DNA of 64,000 nucleotides from Nonomuraea montanisoli (GTDB lineage Bacteria > Actinomycetota > Actinomycetes > Streptosporangiales > Streptosporangiaceae), in assembly GCF_013363975.1 (NCBI RefSeq), contig NZ_JABWGN010000007.1, forward strand, positions 310,001-374,000, given 5' to 3'. Positions 32,945 through 40,826 of the stretch are shown here, in pieces. The position numbers and the translations under genes were made by a program. Below the pieces are notes generated by a model. It saw only the letters and a list, made by a program, of their open reading frames with translations, did not search any database and was not told the origin of the DNA. How positions within the stretch are numbered: the stretch's first letter is position 1; each line of letters starts with the position of its first letter.

Positions 32945-33825
32945 TCCAGGCAATGCCTCCGCTGTCGGAACGGCGCGAAGGCGCAGGCCAGGGTCAGCAG
33001 GATGAGCAGGCCCCAGTAGGCCAGGTGCTGCCTGGTCAGCTCCTCCTTGTGCAGGACCAGCTCCGCCGAGGTGACGAGCAGGTAGAGGCCCGAGGCCAGC
33101 GCCCAGCGCAGGTCCCGCGCCAGGTACGCGCCCATCACGGCCAGCCCGCAGACCGCGATCTCCACGGCCACCCTGCTCAGGCTCAGCGGGTACGTGGTGT
33201 CGTCCGGCATCCACGACGGCCCGGCCCAGGCGGCGGCCACGACCACGGCCCACCACCACCATGACCGGGCCCGCACGGGCCGCCGGCGCCAGGCGAGCGC
33301 CAGCAGGCCCGACACCACGACCGTGTACCCGGTCGCCACGGTCAACGGGCTGCCGAACTGGAACAGCATCTGGTGGGTCAGCGCCGAGGGCGACACCGGG
33401 AGCAGGGTGATGCCGAGCGCCTGCCAGCCGCCCGCGAGCGCGACCGCCTTGACGGCGACGACGCCGGTGAGCGGGATCGCCGTGCGCACCCACCCCCGCA
33501 GGGTCGCCAGCAGCGCCAGCGCCGACAGCGCCGTCCACAGGGGCAGCGACCCCGCGTACGGCAGCAACACGGCCAGGTTCGCCACGGCCACGGCCGTGAC
33601 GCCCAGGTGCAGCCCATCGGCCCACGCGCTGCCCCGCGCCTGGTGGATGATCCGGCTGCGGACGCCGCCCAGGAGCAGGCCCCACGTCTCCCGGAGCTCG
33701 GGGAACGAGCGGCCGGGGGCGGCGGACTCCAGGAGGACGTCGAGCAGCTCGTCGCCGTGCGCCGCGCGGTACTTCCTGGGATAGGCGAGCAGCAGCCTGC
33801 GGTAACGCCGTTCTAACGCCGTCAT
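32941..33825 (-). CDS. Multi-pass membrane protein downstream of padR (HAAS-like)
   Basis: The 294-residue protein begins MTALERRYRRLLLAYPRKYR, with a short cytosolic helical domain like the HAAS/permease-prefix domain (about residues 1-55, AAHGDELLDVLLESA). Six to eight transmembrane helices follow (for example LHLGVTAVAVANLAVLLPYA, SALALLATLRGWV, VVVAAAWAGPSW). Such proteins pair with PadR regulators in Firmicutes and actinobacteria. Its ATG overlaps the padR stop by 4 bases. The role is unknown; it may sense envelope state and tune the ABC operon. Confidence 0.78.
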   Translation of the reverse strand: MTALERRYRRLLLAYPRKYRAAHGDELLDVLLESAAPGRSFPELRETWGLLLGGVRSRIIHQARGSAWADGLHLGVTAVAVANLAVLLPYAGSLPLWTALSALALLATLRGWVRTAIPLTGVVAVKAVALAGGWQALGITLLPVSPSALTHQMLFQFGSPLTVATGYTVVVSGLLALAWRRRPVRARSWWWWAVVVAAAWAGPSWMPDDTTYPLSLSRVAVEIAVCGLAVMGAYLARDLRWALASGLYLLVTSAELVLHKEELTRQHLAYWGLLILLTLACAFAPFRQRRHCLD

Positions 33826-34145
33826 GCGCCCGAGGGCCGCAGCACGAGGGAGGCGGCCTCCTGCATGCGTCTCGCCTCGGCCTCCACGAGCGCCGCGCCC
33901 TCGTCGGTGATCCTGAAGTAGCGCCGGTTGCGGCCGTTGACCGTCTCCTCGCGGTCCACCGTGATCACGCCGCGCTCGTTGAGGCGTTCGAGGATGCCGT
34001 ACAGGGTGCCGACCGAGGGCTGGACCCGGCCCCCGGAGAGCTCCTTGATCGACTTGCTGATCGCGTGTCCGTGCAGCGGGCCGGCACGCAGGGCGGCGAG
34101 CACGAAGTACATCGGCTCGCTGACTTCCGAGGTTCCTCTGGGCAT
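33822..34145 (-). CDS. PadR-family transcriptional regulator
   Basis: The 107-residue protein is a short PadR regulator: SEPMYFVLAALRAGPLHGHA as the first helices, LSGGRVQPSVGTLYGILERL as the recognition helix, GVITVDREETVNGRNRRYFR as the wing, and a C-terminal dimerisation helix EAEARRMQEAASLVL. It is first in a minus-strand run of six genes (PadR, membrane protein, lipoprotein, adaptor, ATPase, permease) and likely represses them. The internal promoter dyad at 32915-32941 is a candidate second target. Confidence 0.92.
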   Translation of the reverse strand: MPRGTSEVSEPMYFVLAALRAGPLHGHAISKSIKELSGGRVQPSVGTLYGILERLNERGVITVDREETVNGRNRRYFRITDEGAALVEAEARRMQEAASLVLRPSGA

Positions 34146-34194
34146 GAGGCGAAGCTAGTCCGTTGAACGTAGCGTCGGCAACGTCGCGGGCGGG

Positions 34195-35055
34195 TCAGCG
34201 GCCCAGCAGCATCGGCACGTACACCAGGTTGACCAGGGTGTGGATCAGGATGACCGCCCAGATGTTGCGGTAGCGCGCCCACAGGTAGCCCTGCATGAGC
34301 CCGAACACGCCCTGGAAGGCCACGATGCTCGCCACGCCGAGCACGGGCGCCGCGGGCGGGATGTGGGTGGTGTGCAGGAACGCGAACAGCAACGACGACG
34401 CCATGACGGCCGGCCACCGGCCGTACAGCGCCTCCAGCCGGGTCTGCAGCCAGCCCCGGTAGAAGATCTCCTCCAGCACGCTCGCGGTGAGCAGCGTGAC
34501 GAGCGAGGCCACGGCGAGGGTGACCGGGTCGGGCAGGTCCTGGCTCAGGGGCGCGGCCAGCGGGCTGACCTGCGCCAGCAGGAACCACGCGACGACCGCG
34601 GGCAGCGGCGCGAGCCAGGTGACCGGCGCGGGGATCGCCCTGGCCCTGGGGCCGTCCCCGCGGAACACCCGGAAGACGACCAGCGGGAGGACCAGCAGCA
34701 GCAGGACCTTGGCCGGCGGATACAGCAGGCCCGTGCCGGCGCGCGCGAACGGCGCCACGCACGCGAAGAGCACGGCCGCGGCCACGAGCGCCCACGCCTC
34801 CCTGAGCAGCCGGTCCCTGGGCAGCCCGGCCAGCGGCGCCGGCGGCTCCCTCCTGGGCGGCACCAGGCGGGCCAGCGCCATCGCGGCGAGCGGCGGCAGC
34901 GCGGCGCCCCACAGGGAGAGCTGGGACGCGCCGGGGTCGGCGGAGTGGGCCACGCCGGTGTGCCCGGTCGCGATCAGCCCGGCGTACGCCGCGGCGAAGG
35001 CCGCCAGGGCCAGACCGGTGAACAGGCCGGTGGACGTGGTGCGGGATACGGACAT
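34195..35055 (-). CDS. CPBP-family intramembrane metalloprotease
   Basis: The 286-residue protein has about eight transmembrane helices and the CPBP (Abi) motifs: EEIFYRGWLQTRLE (EExxxR) near residue 190, a second motif FLHTTHIP (FxxxH), and a third helix HTLVNLVYVP at the C-terminus (HxxxN). CPBP enzymes cut CAAX proteins or other membrane substrates and some protect against bacteriocins; the substrate here is unknown. ATG at 35055 is used, but GTG at 35061 is possible and no clear ribosome site is present. It lies divergent from hemL. Confidence 0.88.
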   Translation of the reverse strand: MSVSRTTSTGLFTGLALAAFAAAYAGLIATGHTGVAHSADPGASQLSLWGAALPPLAAMALARLVPPRREPPAPLAGLPRDRLLREAWALVAAAVLFACVAPFARAGTGLLYPPAKVLLLLVLPLVVFRVFRGDGPRARAIPAPVTWLAPLPAVVAWFLLAQVSPLAAPLSQDLPDPVTLAVASLVTLLTASVLEEIFYRGWLQTRLEALYGRWPAVMASSLLFAFLHTTHIPPAAPVLGVASIVAFQGVFGLMQGYLWARYRNIWAVILIHTLVNLVYVPMLLGR

Positions 35056-35189
35056 GGTCACGGTAGTGATCGTCGCGGACGCGGTGGCGGGTGTCCTCCT
35101 CTCACGGGCCGATCATGTCTACATATTTCGGAGTATGAGGAAAGGGCCTTCCGGGGGCACCACGACCCCCCGCGACTAACCTGGAGCGC

Positions 35190-36479
35190 GTGAGCCGTAC
35201 ACAGAAGTCCGAGGACCTGTTCAACCGCGCCCGCGCCCTCGTGCCCGGAGGCGTCAACTCGCCGGTCCGCGCGTTCGGCGCGGTCGGCGGCACCCCGCGT
35301 TTCATGGCGTCGGGCGAGGGCCCCTACGTCACGGACGTCGACGGCAACCGCTACGTCGACCTCGTGTGCTCCTGGGGGCCGATGATCCTCGGCCACCGGC
35401 ACCCGGCCGTCGTCGAGGCGGTCTCGCAGGCGGTCTCGCGCGGCTTCGGGTACGGCACGGCCACCGAGGGCGAGGTCGAGCTGGCCGAGGAGATCGTCGG
35501 CCGGGTCGGCCCGGTCGAGCGGATCCGCCTGGTCAGCTCCGGCACCGAGGCGACGATGAGCGCGGTGCGCCTGGCCCGCGGCTTCACCGGCCGCTCCAAG
35601 ATCATCAAGTTCGCGGGCTGCTACCACGGCCACGTCGACGCGCTGCTCGCCTCGGCGGGCTCCGGCGTGGTGACGTTCGGGCTGCCGGACACGCCGGGCG
35701 TCACCGGGGCGTCGGCCGCCGACACGATCGTCCTGCCGTACAACGACGTCGAAGCGGTGGAGGCGGCGTTCGCGGCGGCCGAGATCGCCTGCGTCATCAC
35801 CGAGGCGTGCCCGGCCAACATGGGCGTCGTGCCGCCGCGCGACGGCTTCAACGCGCGCCTGCGCGAGCTGTGCACCGCCAACGGCGCCCTGCTCATCATC
35901 GACGAGGTCCTCACCGGCTTCCGCGTCTCGGCCGCCGGCTGGTACGGACTGGACCCGGTCGAGGCCGACCTGATGACGTTCGGCAAGGTCATGGGCGGCG
36001 GGCTGCCCGCCGCGGCCTTCGGCGGCCGGGCCGACGTCATGGCGCACCTCGCGCCGGAGGGGCCCGTGTACCAGGCCGGCACGCTGTCGGGCAACCCGCT
36101 GGCCGTCGCCGCCGGCCTGACCACGCTGCGGCTCCTGGACGACGCCGTCTACGCCAAGGTGGACGCCGCGGCGCTGGGGCTGGGCCGGGCCGCCTCGGAG
36201 GCGCTGGCCGCCGAGGGCGTGCCGCACCGGCTCCAGCGGGCGGGCAACCTGTTCTCGATCTTCTTCACCGACGCCGACGTGACGGACTTCGACCAGGCCC
36301 GCACCCAGGACGTCTCCGCCTACCGGGCCTTCTTCCACGCCATGCTCGACCAGGGCGTCTACCTGCCGCCGTCGGCGTACGAGGCGTGGTTCCTGTCGGC
36401 GGCGCACGACGAGGAGGCCCTGGGCCGGGTGGCCGAGGCGCTGCCCATCGCCGCCAAGGCCGCCGCCGCGACCCGGTAG
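35190..36479 (+). CDS. hemL: Glutamate-1-semialdehyde 2,1-aminomutase
   Basis: This PLP enzyme makes 5-aminolevulinate from glutamate-1-semialdehyde, the step after HemA. In 429 residues the motifs are LVPGGVNSPVRAFGAVGGTP, VDLVCSWGPMILGHRHPAVV, GTEATMSAVRLARGFTGRSK (phosphate site), LLIIDEVLTGFRVSAAGWYG, and the PLP lysine in DLMTFGKVMGGGLPAAAFGG near residue 265. The GTG start has GGAG 3 bases upstream. It is not in the rex-hemACDB operon but is on the same strand 8 kb away. Confidence 0.96.
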   Translation: MSRTQKSEDLFNRARALVPGGVNSPVRAFGAVGGTPRFMASGEGPYVTDVDGNRYVDLVCSWGPMILGHRHPAVVEAVSQAVSRGFGYGTATEGEVELAEEIVGRVGPVERIRLVSSGTEATMSAVRLARGFTGRSKIIKFAGCYHGHVDALLASAGSGVVTFGLPDTPGVTGASAADTIVLPYNDVEAVEAAFAAAEIACVITEACPANMGVVPPRDGFNARLRELCTANGALLIIDEVLTGFRVSAAGWYGLDPVEADLMTFGKVMGGGLPAAAFGGRADVMAHLAPEGPVYQAGTLSGNPLAVAAGLTTLRLLDDAVYAKVDAAALGLGRAASEALAAEGVPHRLQRAGNLFSIFFTDADVTDFDQARTQDVSAYRAFFHAMLDQGVYLPPSAYEAWFLSAAHDEEALGRVAEALPIAAKAAAATR

Positions 36480-36486
36480 GCCGAGG

Positions 36487-37029
36487 TCAGGGGGTGAGCG
36501 GGCGGTCGATCCGGTACACGTAGTGGGCGGGGTCGTCCACCGGGTTGTCCGGCTCCAGCTCGCCCTCGCCCACCCGGCGCAGCCCCGCCTTCTCCAGCGC
36601 CCGCCACGACGCCCGGTTGGCCGCGACCACAGGCACCATGACGGCGCTTGCCCCGGGATGATCCGCCCAGGTCGCCGCGACGACGGCGCGGATCATCGCG
36701 GGCCCGAGCCCGCGCCCCGTCAGCTCGGGCTCGCCGATCAGGTAGTCGATGCTCATCGCCCCGCCGGGCACCTCGACGACGCCGGACAGCTCGGTCAGGT
36801 ACTCCGGGTAGTCGGCCAGCCGGCAGCGCTGCACCAGCCCCAGCGGCCGGCCCTCGAGCAGGACGAGCAGGTCCTCCGACGGCTCCTCACCTCGGGCGGC
36901 GGGGCCGAAGTCGCGCTCGACCGCCTCGGGCGACGTCTCGTGGTTCCACCAGCGGGCCACGTGCGGTCGGGCCAGCCACCGGCCCAGCAGGGGGAAGTCC
37001 CGCTCCTCGACCCGGCGCCAGGTGATCAT
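36487..37029 (-). CDS. GNAT acetyltransferase (AAC(6')-like fold)
   Basis: The 180-residue protein has the GNAT layout: ITWRRVEERDFPLLGRWLAR, HVARWWNHETSPEAVERDFG, motif A LTGRGLGPAMIRAVVAATW with the acetyl-CoA pyrophosphate loop (GRGLGP), and AANRASWRALEKAGLRRVGE. The order ARWW-ETSP-SIDYLIGEPELTGRGLG resembles aminoglycoside 6'-N-acetyltransferases and also siderophore or RimJ/RimL-type enzymes; a resistance role is possible but unproven. GAGGAGG precedes the ATG. It converges with hemL, with only 7 bases between the stops. Confidence 0.88.
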   Translation of the reverse strand: MITWRRVEERDFPLLGRWLARPHVARWWNHETSPEAVERDFGPAARGEEPSEDLLVLLEGRPLGLVQRCRLADYPEYLTELSGVVEVPGGAMSIDYLIGEPELTGRGLGPAMIRAVVAATWADHPGASAVMVPVVAANRASWRALEKAGLRRVGEGELEPDNPVDDPAHYVYRIDRPLTP

Positions 37030-37092
37030 CGTGCCTCCTCGGGGGGAGGGTAACTCTCCTCCCGAGGAGGCCGCACGCGGTTTTCGGGTGCG

Positions 37093-37878
37093 TCAGGAGA
37101 CCTTGGAGCTCGGGGCCAGCCAGGTGTTGCACGCCTTCGGCGCGGTGGCGCGGAAACCCTTGTCGAGCCAGGCGGCCATGTTGCTGCCCTTGCCGTGGTC
37201 GGACGCCTTGGTCCACTCGTCGCCGCTCTCCCGGGTCACGTCCACGAGATCGTCCCAGTCGGCCTCGTCGCGGCCGAGCGACTCCCAGACGCTGCCGACG
37301 AAGACGCCGCTCAGGCATTCGGCCTGGAGCTCGTAGCGCCGGATCTGCTCGTTGAGCTCTTTCTTGCCCTTGTACGGGTAGTAGTCGAACGCCCGGGCCA
37401 TGCCGGTGAGGTTCTGAATATGGTGCCCATATTCGTGCGCGGCGAGCTGCATGAGGGACACGCCCTCGGGGTCGGAGAGCGTGTCCTTGTCGAGAAGGAC
37501 GAGGAAGCGCCGCTCCTTGTCGCAGTATGTCGCGGCCGTGTACTTGCCCCACTTGTGGCCGCAGTATCGCCGCGGCTTGGTGATGAAGCCGATTCTCGAC
37601 TTGCTGAACGGCATGCCGGCGCGCTTGAAATGAGCCCCCCACGAGGTGTTGAGGCAGTCCAGCACGGCGGTGAGGTAGCGCTTGGCGGAGGGGACGTGGT
37701 TGTCCTGGAGGTCCCGCTCGCGGCACTCGCCCGGTTCGAGCGCGCCGGTGCCGTACAGCTTGTTCTTGGTGAGGTCGGGCTCTCTGATGGGGTAAACGGA
37801 CGCCTGGGCCGTACCGGAGAGCAGCAGGGAGAAAAGCGTGCATGCCACAACAAGGGGGGTTAACCGCATGGGCGGCAT
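37093..37878 (-). CDS. Secreted neutral zinc metallopeptidase
   Basis: The 261-residue product begins MPPMRLTPLVVACTLFSLLL, a signal peptide with cleavage after AQA near residue 26. The catalytic helix MQLAAHEYGHHIQNLTG holds HExxH near residue 154, followed by the family's YELQAECLSGVF (third ligand Glu) about 44 residues later, as in the YpfJ-like metallopeptidases. Six cysteines may form disulfides. Starts at 37878 or 37869 fit equally. It has its own transcription unit, convergent with nothing to its left. Confidence 0.85.
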   Translation of the reverse strand: MPPMRLTPLVVACTLFSLLLSGTAQASVYPIREPDLTKNKLYGTGALEPGECRERDLQDNHVPSAKRYLTAVLDCLNTSWGAHFKRAGMPFSKSRIGFITKPRRYCGHKWGKYTAATYCDKERRFLVLLDKDTLSDPEGVSLMQLAAHEYGHHIQNLTGMARAFDYYPYKGKKELNEQIRRYELQAECLSGVFVGSVWESLGRDEADWDDLVDVTRESGDEWTKASDHGKGSNMAAWLDKGFRATAPKACNTWLAPSSKVS

Positions 37879-38022
37879 CTTAGCCACAAAATGACCTTGG
37901 CTGCCGCCAATATCCGGGCCGCGGCTCTGGGTGAATGAATGGCTATCTATCGCCATAAAAAGGGTCTTAAAGACCGCTCCTAAAGGGGCCGACCGGCGGC
38001 GGCGCCATCACGCTCACCGGGG

Positions 38023-38087
38023 AGGGCGCGGCCCTGGTGGGGGAGGTGGGGCAGGCCGCGCCCTGGCATGGGGGCAAGGGCGCGGCC
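38023..38087. terminator. GC hairpins downstream of the TetR gene
   Basis: AGGGCGCGGCC occurs at 38023-38033 and 38077-38087, and its exact complement GGCCGCGCCCT at 38054-38064, allowing two alternative 11-bp hairpins. It is 45-110 bases after the tetR stop (38133, minus strand), a sensible terminator position. Confidence 0.5.
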
Positions 38088-38132
38088 CGACGAAGGACGG
38101 TCGGCGACGCTCCGGTGTCCGACCCCTCGGAC

Positions 38133-38705
38133 TCAGTGGGCGAAGCGGTTCAGCAGGATGGCGACGCGGCGGCTGTGGGCCTCGCGCGGGAGCCGGCCGT
38201 CCCGCATGAGCGTCACCAGCCCGTGCAGGCCGCTCCACCACGTCTCCGTCAGCAGGCCCAGGTCGTCGTCGCCCGCGAAGGGGCGCACGGCTTCCAGCAG
38301 CTCGCCGAAGGCGGCCTGCAGGGCGGGCGGCGCCTCCGGGGTCGCGAACGGCAGGTCCACGCGCTGGCTGAAGATGGCGTCGTACAGCGCCGGCCGCCGC
38401 TCCGCGAACGACGAGTACGCGTCGGCGATGCCGGCCAGGGCCTCCTCGGGACTGCCGGCCGCGAGGCGGGCGGCACGCAGGTCGACGGCGAGGTCGGCGC
38501 AGCCCTCGACCGCGACCGCCGCCATGATGGCGTCCTTGCCCTTGAAGTGGCTGTAGAGCACCGGCTGGCTGTACTCCACGCGCTCGGCCAGACGGCGGGT
38601 GGTCACCGCCTCCCACCCCTCGGTCTCGGCCAGCTCGCGGGCCGCCTCGATGATCAGCCGCTCACGTTCCGCACGCTCGCGCTCTCGGCGCGCCTGTATC
38701 GACAT
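38133..38705 (-). CDS. TetR-family transcriptional repressor
   Basis: The 190-residue protein has an N-terminal HTH (RERLIIEAARELAETEGWEA, VTTRRLAERVEYSQPVLYSH, FKGKDAIMAAVAVEG) and a C-terminal ligand domain (YSSFAERRPALYDAIFSQRV, TETWWSGLHGLVTL) like the TetR_C group of WHG-type regulators. The ATG at 38705 (MSIQARRERE) has GAGAG before it. It lies divergent from a DUF4267/cupin gene pair, and two identical CTAGC-N3-GCTAG boxes lie in the gap, so it probably represses both directions until a small ligand binds. Confidence 0.92.
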   Translation of the reverse strand: MSIQARRERERAERERLIIEAARELAETEGWEAVTTRRLAERVEYSQPVLYSHFKGKDAIMAAVAVEGCADLAVDLRAARLAAGSPEEALAGIADAYSSFAERRPALYDAIFSQRVDLPFATPEAPPALQAAFGELLEAVRPFAGDDDLGLLTETWWSGLHGLVTLMRDGRLPREAHSRRVAILLNRFAH

Positions 38706-38715
38706 GCTCTCGACT

Positions 38716-38778
38716 CTAGCACCGCTAGCGTTTCTGTCCACGCTCTGATAGCGTCGTTCTTGTTCCTAGCGCTGCTAG
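38716..38778. promoter_or_regulatory. Two CTAGC-NNN-GCTAG operator boxes
   Basis: CTAGCACCGCTAG (38716-38728) and CTAGCGCTGCTAG (38766-38778) have perfect 5-bp arms. They are exactly 50 bases apart and lie in the divergent gap between tetR and the DUF4267 gene. One is 10 bases from the tetR start, the other 22 bases before the rightward start. This is a textbook arrangement for a TetR dimer acting on both promoters. CTAG is rare in such DNA, which strengthens the case. Confidence 0.78.
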
Positions 38779-38800
38779 AAAGATCTGAACGGAGATCGCC

Positions 38801-39172
38801 ATGCTGTCCCCCATCGCCTACGGGCTCGCCGTCGCGCTCGACCTGCTCATCCTCTTCATCGGCTACCGCTTCCTCACGCAGCCCCGCGCCGCCGCGGCCG
38901 GCTACGGCGTCCCGGCCAAGGACGGCGGCGACGCCGCCTACCTGACGATCAAGGGATGGCGCGACGCCACCTACGGCGTCATGGGCCTGGCCCTGCTGTT
39001 CTTCGTCGGGGCCCAGGCCGAGGCGTGGTACATGCTCGTGGCCGCGATCATGCCGTTCGCCGACACCGTCATCGTCCTGCGCAACGGCGGGGCCAAGGCG
39101 ACCGCCTTCGGCGTCCACTTCGCCACCGCTGTGGTCCTCCTCATCAGCGCCACCCTGCTCTTCCTGGTCTGA
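38801..39172 (+). CDS. DUF4267 small membrane protein
   Basis: The 123-residue protein has four transmembrane helices: IAYGLAVALDLLILFIGYRF, KGWRDATYGVMGLALLFFVG, YMLVAAIMPFADTVIVLRNG and GVHFATAVVLLISATLLFLV. The middle block RAAAAGYGVPAKDGGDAAYL, then GWRD, is the DUF4267 signature. It is the first gene of the putative TetR-regulated unit and is followed by the cupin gene after 31 bases. Function is unknown; the family is often next to TetR genes. Confidence 0.87.
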   Translation: MLSPIAYGLAVALDLLILFIGYRFLTQPRAAAAGYGVPAKDGGDAAYLTIKGWRDATYGVMGLALLFFVGAQAEAWYMLVAAIMPFADTVIVLRNGGAKATAFGVHFATAVVLLISATLLFLV

Positions 39173-39203
39173 GCCCCCCGGCACGTCAGAAAGGTTTCGC
39201 GAG

Positions 39204-39701
39204 ATGTCCCTCATCGACCCGCGCTTCACCGAGTCCGTGATCGTCCGCTCCGCCGAGGCCGAGGTCATCGGCCGGGCCCCGACCACCATCCGCCTGCTGG
39301 CCGACAGCGACTCCACCGGCGGCGCGCTGTCCACCCAGCGCGTGACGCTGGCCGACGGCGCCGACGGCGCGAAGCCGCACCTCCACACGGGCTCGGCCGA
39401 GCTGTTCTACGTGCTCGACGGCACCGCCCAGCTCCTGTCCGGCGAGCGGGTGGTCACCGCCGAGCGCGGCGACCTCGTCGTCGTCCCGCCGAACGTCGAC
39501 CACGCCTTCGCCGCCGCCCCGGGCGAGGACGCCGACCTGCTCATCGTCATCACGCCGGGCGTCGCGCGGTTCGAGTACTTCCGCCACCTGGAGCGCATCG
39601 CGTACGGCAAGGTGCCGCCGGAGAGCCTGCTCGACGTCCAGGAGCTCTACGACACCTACTTCAGGGCCAGCGAGGCGTGGGACCGCGCCCGTACCGCATG
39701 A
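39204..39701 (+). CDS. Cupin-domain protein
   Basis: The 165-residue protein has a single cupin barrel: VTLADGADGAKPHLHTGSAE with the metal-binding HxH-like and Glu residues, LFYVLDGTAQLLSGERVVTA, and the second motif GDLVVVPPNVDHAFAAAPGE with the last His. C-terminal helices follow (FEYFRHLERIAYGKVPPESL). It may be a dioxygenase or isomerase of a small aromatic or a ligand-binding protein. AAAGG precedes the ATG. It shares the TetR-controlled unit with the DUF4267 gene. Confidence 0.88.
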   Translation: MSLIDPRFTESVIVRSAEAEVIGRAPTTIRLLADSDSTGGALSTQRVTLADGADGAKPHLHTGSAELFYVLDGTAQLLSGERVVTAERGDLVVVPPNVDHAFAAAPGEDADLLIVITPGVARFEYFRHLERIAYGKVPPESLLDVQELYDTYFRASEAWDRARTA

Positions 39702-39719
39702 GGGCGGGCCCGCGCGGGG

Positions 39720-40643
39720 TCAGGGGCGCGGCGCCGCGGAGGCGGCCCGCTCGGGCGGAGCGGGGGCGGCGGAGCGGGAGCGGAAACGGAAGCGCGGGCG
39801 GCCGCCCGCGTACAGGACGCCCGCCACGATCAGCGCCCCGGCCGCGACCTTGACCCACGACAGCGGCTCGCCGGTCAGCAGTGCCGCGGACGACAGCCCG
39901 AAGACGGGCACCAGCAGCGTGTACGGCGCGACGGTCGAGGCGTCGTAGCGGTGCAGCAGCCACCCCCACACGCCGAATCCGCCCAGCGTGGAGACGAAGG
40001 CGACGTACGCCAGAGACAGCCACCCCTCGGCCGGGACGGCCAGCCGGGGCGCGCCCTCCACGAGGAACGACAGGAGCAGGAGCGGCGGCGCCGACAGGGC
40101 GCTCACCCACACCATGAACCGCAGCGAGTCGGGCGGCGCCGCCCGACGCTGCAGGACGTTGCCGAGGCCCCAGGCCGCCGCGGCGGCCACGCACAGGGCG
40201 AACGCGCCGGCGGGCCCCGAGAGGCCGAAGTCGAAGGCGACCAGCGCGAGGCCGGCGAAGGCGACGGACAGGCCGCCCACGCGCCGCGCGGTGAGCCGCT
40301 CGCCCAGCAGGAGCACCGCGAAGACCACGGTGAACACCACCTGGGCCTGCAGGACCAGGGAGGTGAGCCCGGCGGGCATACCGGCCCGCATGCCCATGAG
40401 CAGCAGGCCGAACTGCCCGACTCCGATCGCCGCCGCCACGCCGGCGACCCAGCGCCACGGCACCTGGGGCCGCCCCACGAAGAGCAGGGCGGGGAATCCG
40501 GCCAGGGCGAACCTGAGTCCCGCGTACAGCAGCGGCGGGAAGTGACGCAGGCCCACCTGCATCACCACGAAGTTGACACCCCAGACGGCCGCGAGGCCGA
40601 CGGCCAGCGCCAGGTGGCGGGGTGTCAGCTGGCGCGAGGTCAC
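39720..40643 (-). CDS. EamA/DMT-family exporter
   Basis: The 307-residue protein has ten transmembrane helices in two EamA repeats (LALAVGLAAVWGVNFVVMQV, ALAGFPALLFVG, ALCVAAAAAWGLGNVLQRRA, YTLLVPVFGLSSAALLTGEP, AAGALIVAGVLYAGGRPRFR). It is similar to the YdeD/RhaT group that exports amino acids or metabolites. A GTG start overlaps the stop of a 37-codon frame. The LysR gene is divergent beyond that frame, so LysR probably controls the exporter. Confidence 0.9.
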   Translation of the reverse strand: MTSRQLTPRHLALAVGLAAVWGVNFVVMQVGLRHFPPLLYAGLRFALAGFPALLFVGRPQVPWRWVAGVAAAIGVGQFGLLLMGMRAGMPAGLTSLVLQAQVVFTVVFAVLLLGERLTARRVGGLSVAFAGLALVAFDFGLSGPAGAFALCVAAAAAWGLGNVLQRRAAPPDSLRFMVWVSALSAPPLLLLSFLVEGAPRLAVPAEGWLSLAYVAFVSTLGGFGVWGWLLHRYDASTVAPYTLLVPVFGLSSAALLTGEPLSWVKVAAGALIVAGVLYAGGRPRFRFRSRSAAPAPPERAASAAPRP

Positions 40644-40753
40644 GCAGAGCGCGGCTTCTGGTAGCGGACGCGGGACTCGCGGGCCTGCTCGGCCAGGACC
40701 TGGAGGTAGGAGACCGACGGGGTGGACTGCTTCTTCGTCTTAAGGATTCGCAT
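40640..40753 (-). CDS. 37-codon small ORF coupled to the EamA exporter
   Basis: I do not recognise this peptide: MRILKTKKQSTPSVSYLQVL, then AEQARESRVRYQKPRSA. It is basic (about 9 Lys/Arg against 2 Glu) and soluble. Its TGA stop overlaps the exporter's GTG start (GTGA), so ribosomes finishing it can start the exporter. It lies in the gap between exporter and LysR where a leader peptide or small regulator would be placed. The ribosome site is weak (GGA 10 bases upstream). Confidence 0.55.
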   Translation of the reverse strand: MRILKTKKQSTPSVSYLQVLAEQARESRVRYQKPRSA

Positions 40754-40826
40754 GCATATATTTTCCAACGCTACAGATTGAACGACAAGCGAGACTTTCT
40801 ACGCTAAACCCTTTAGGCTGGCTTAC

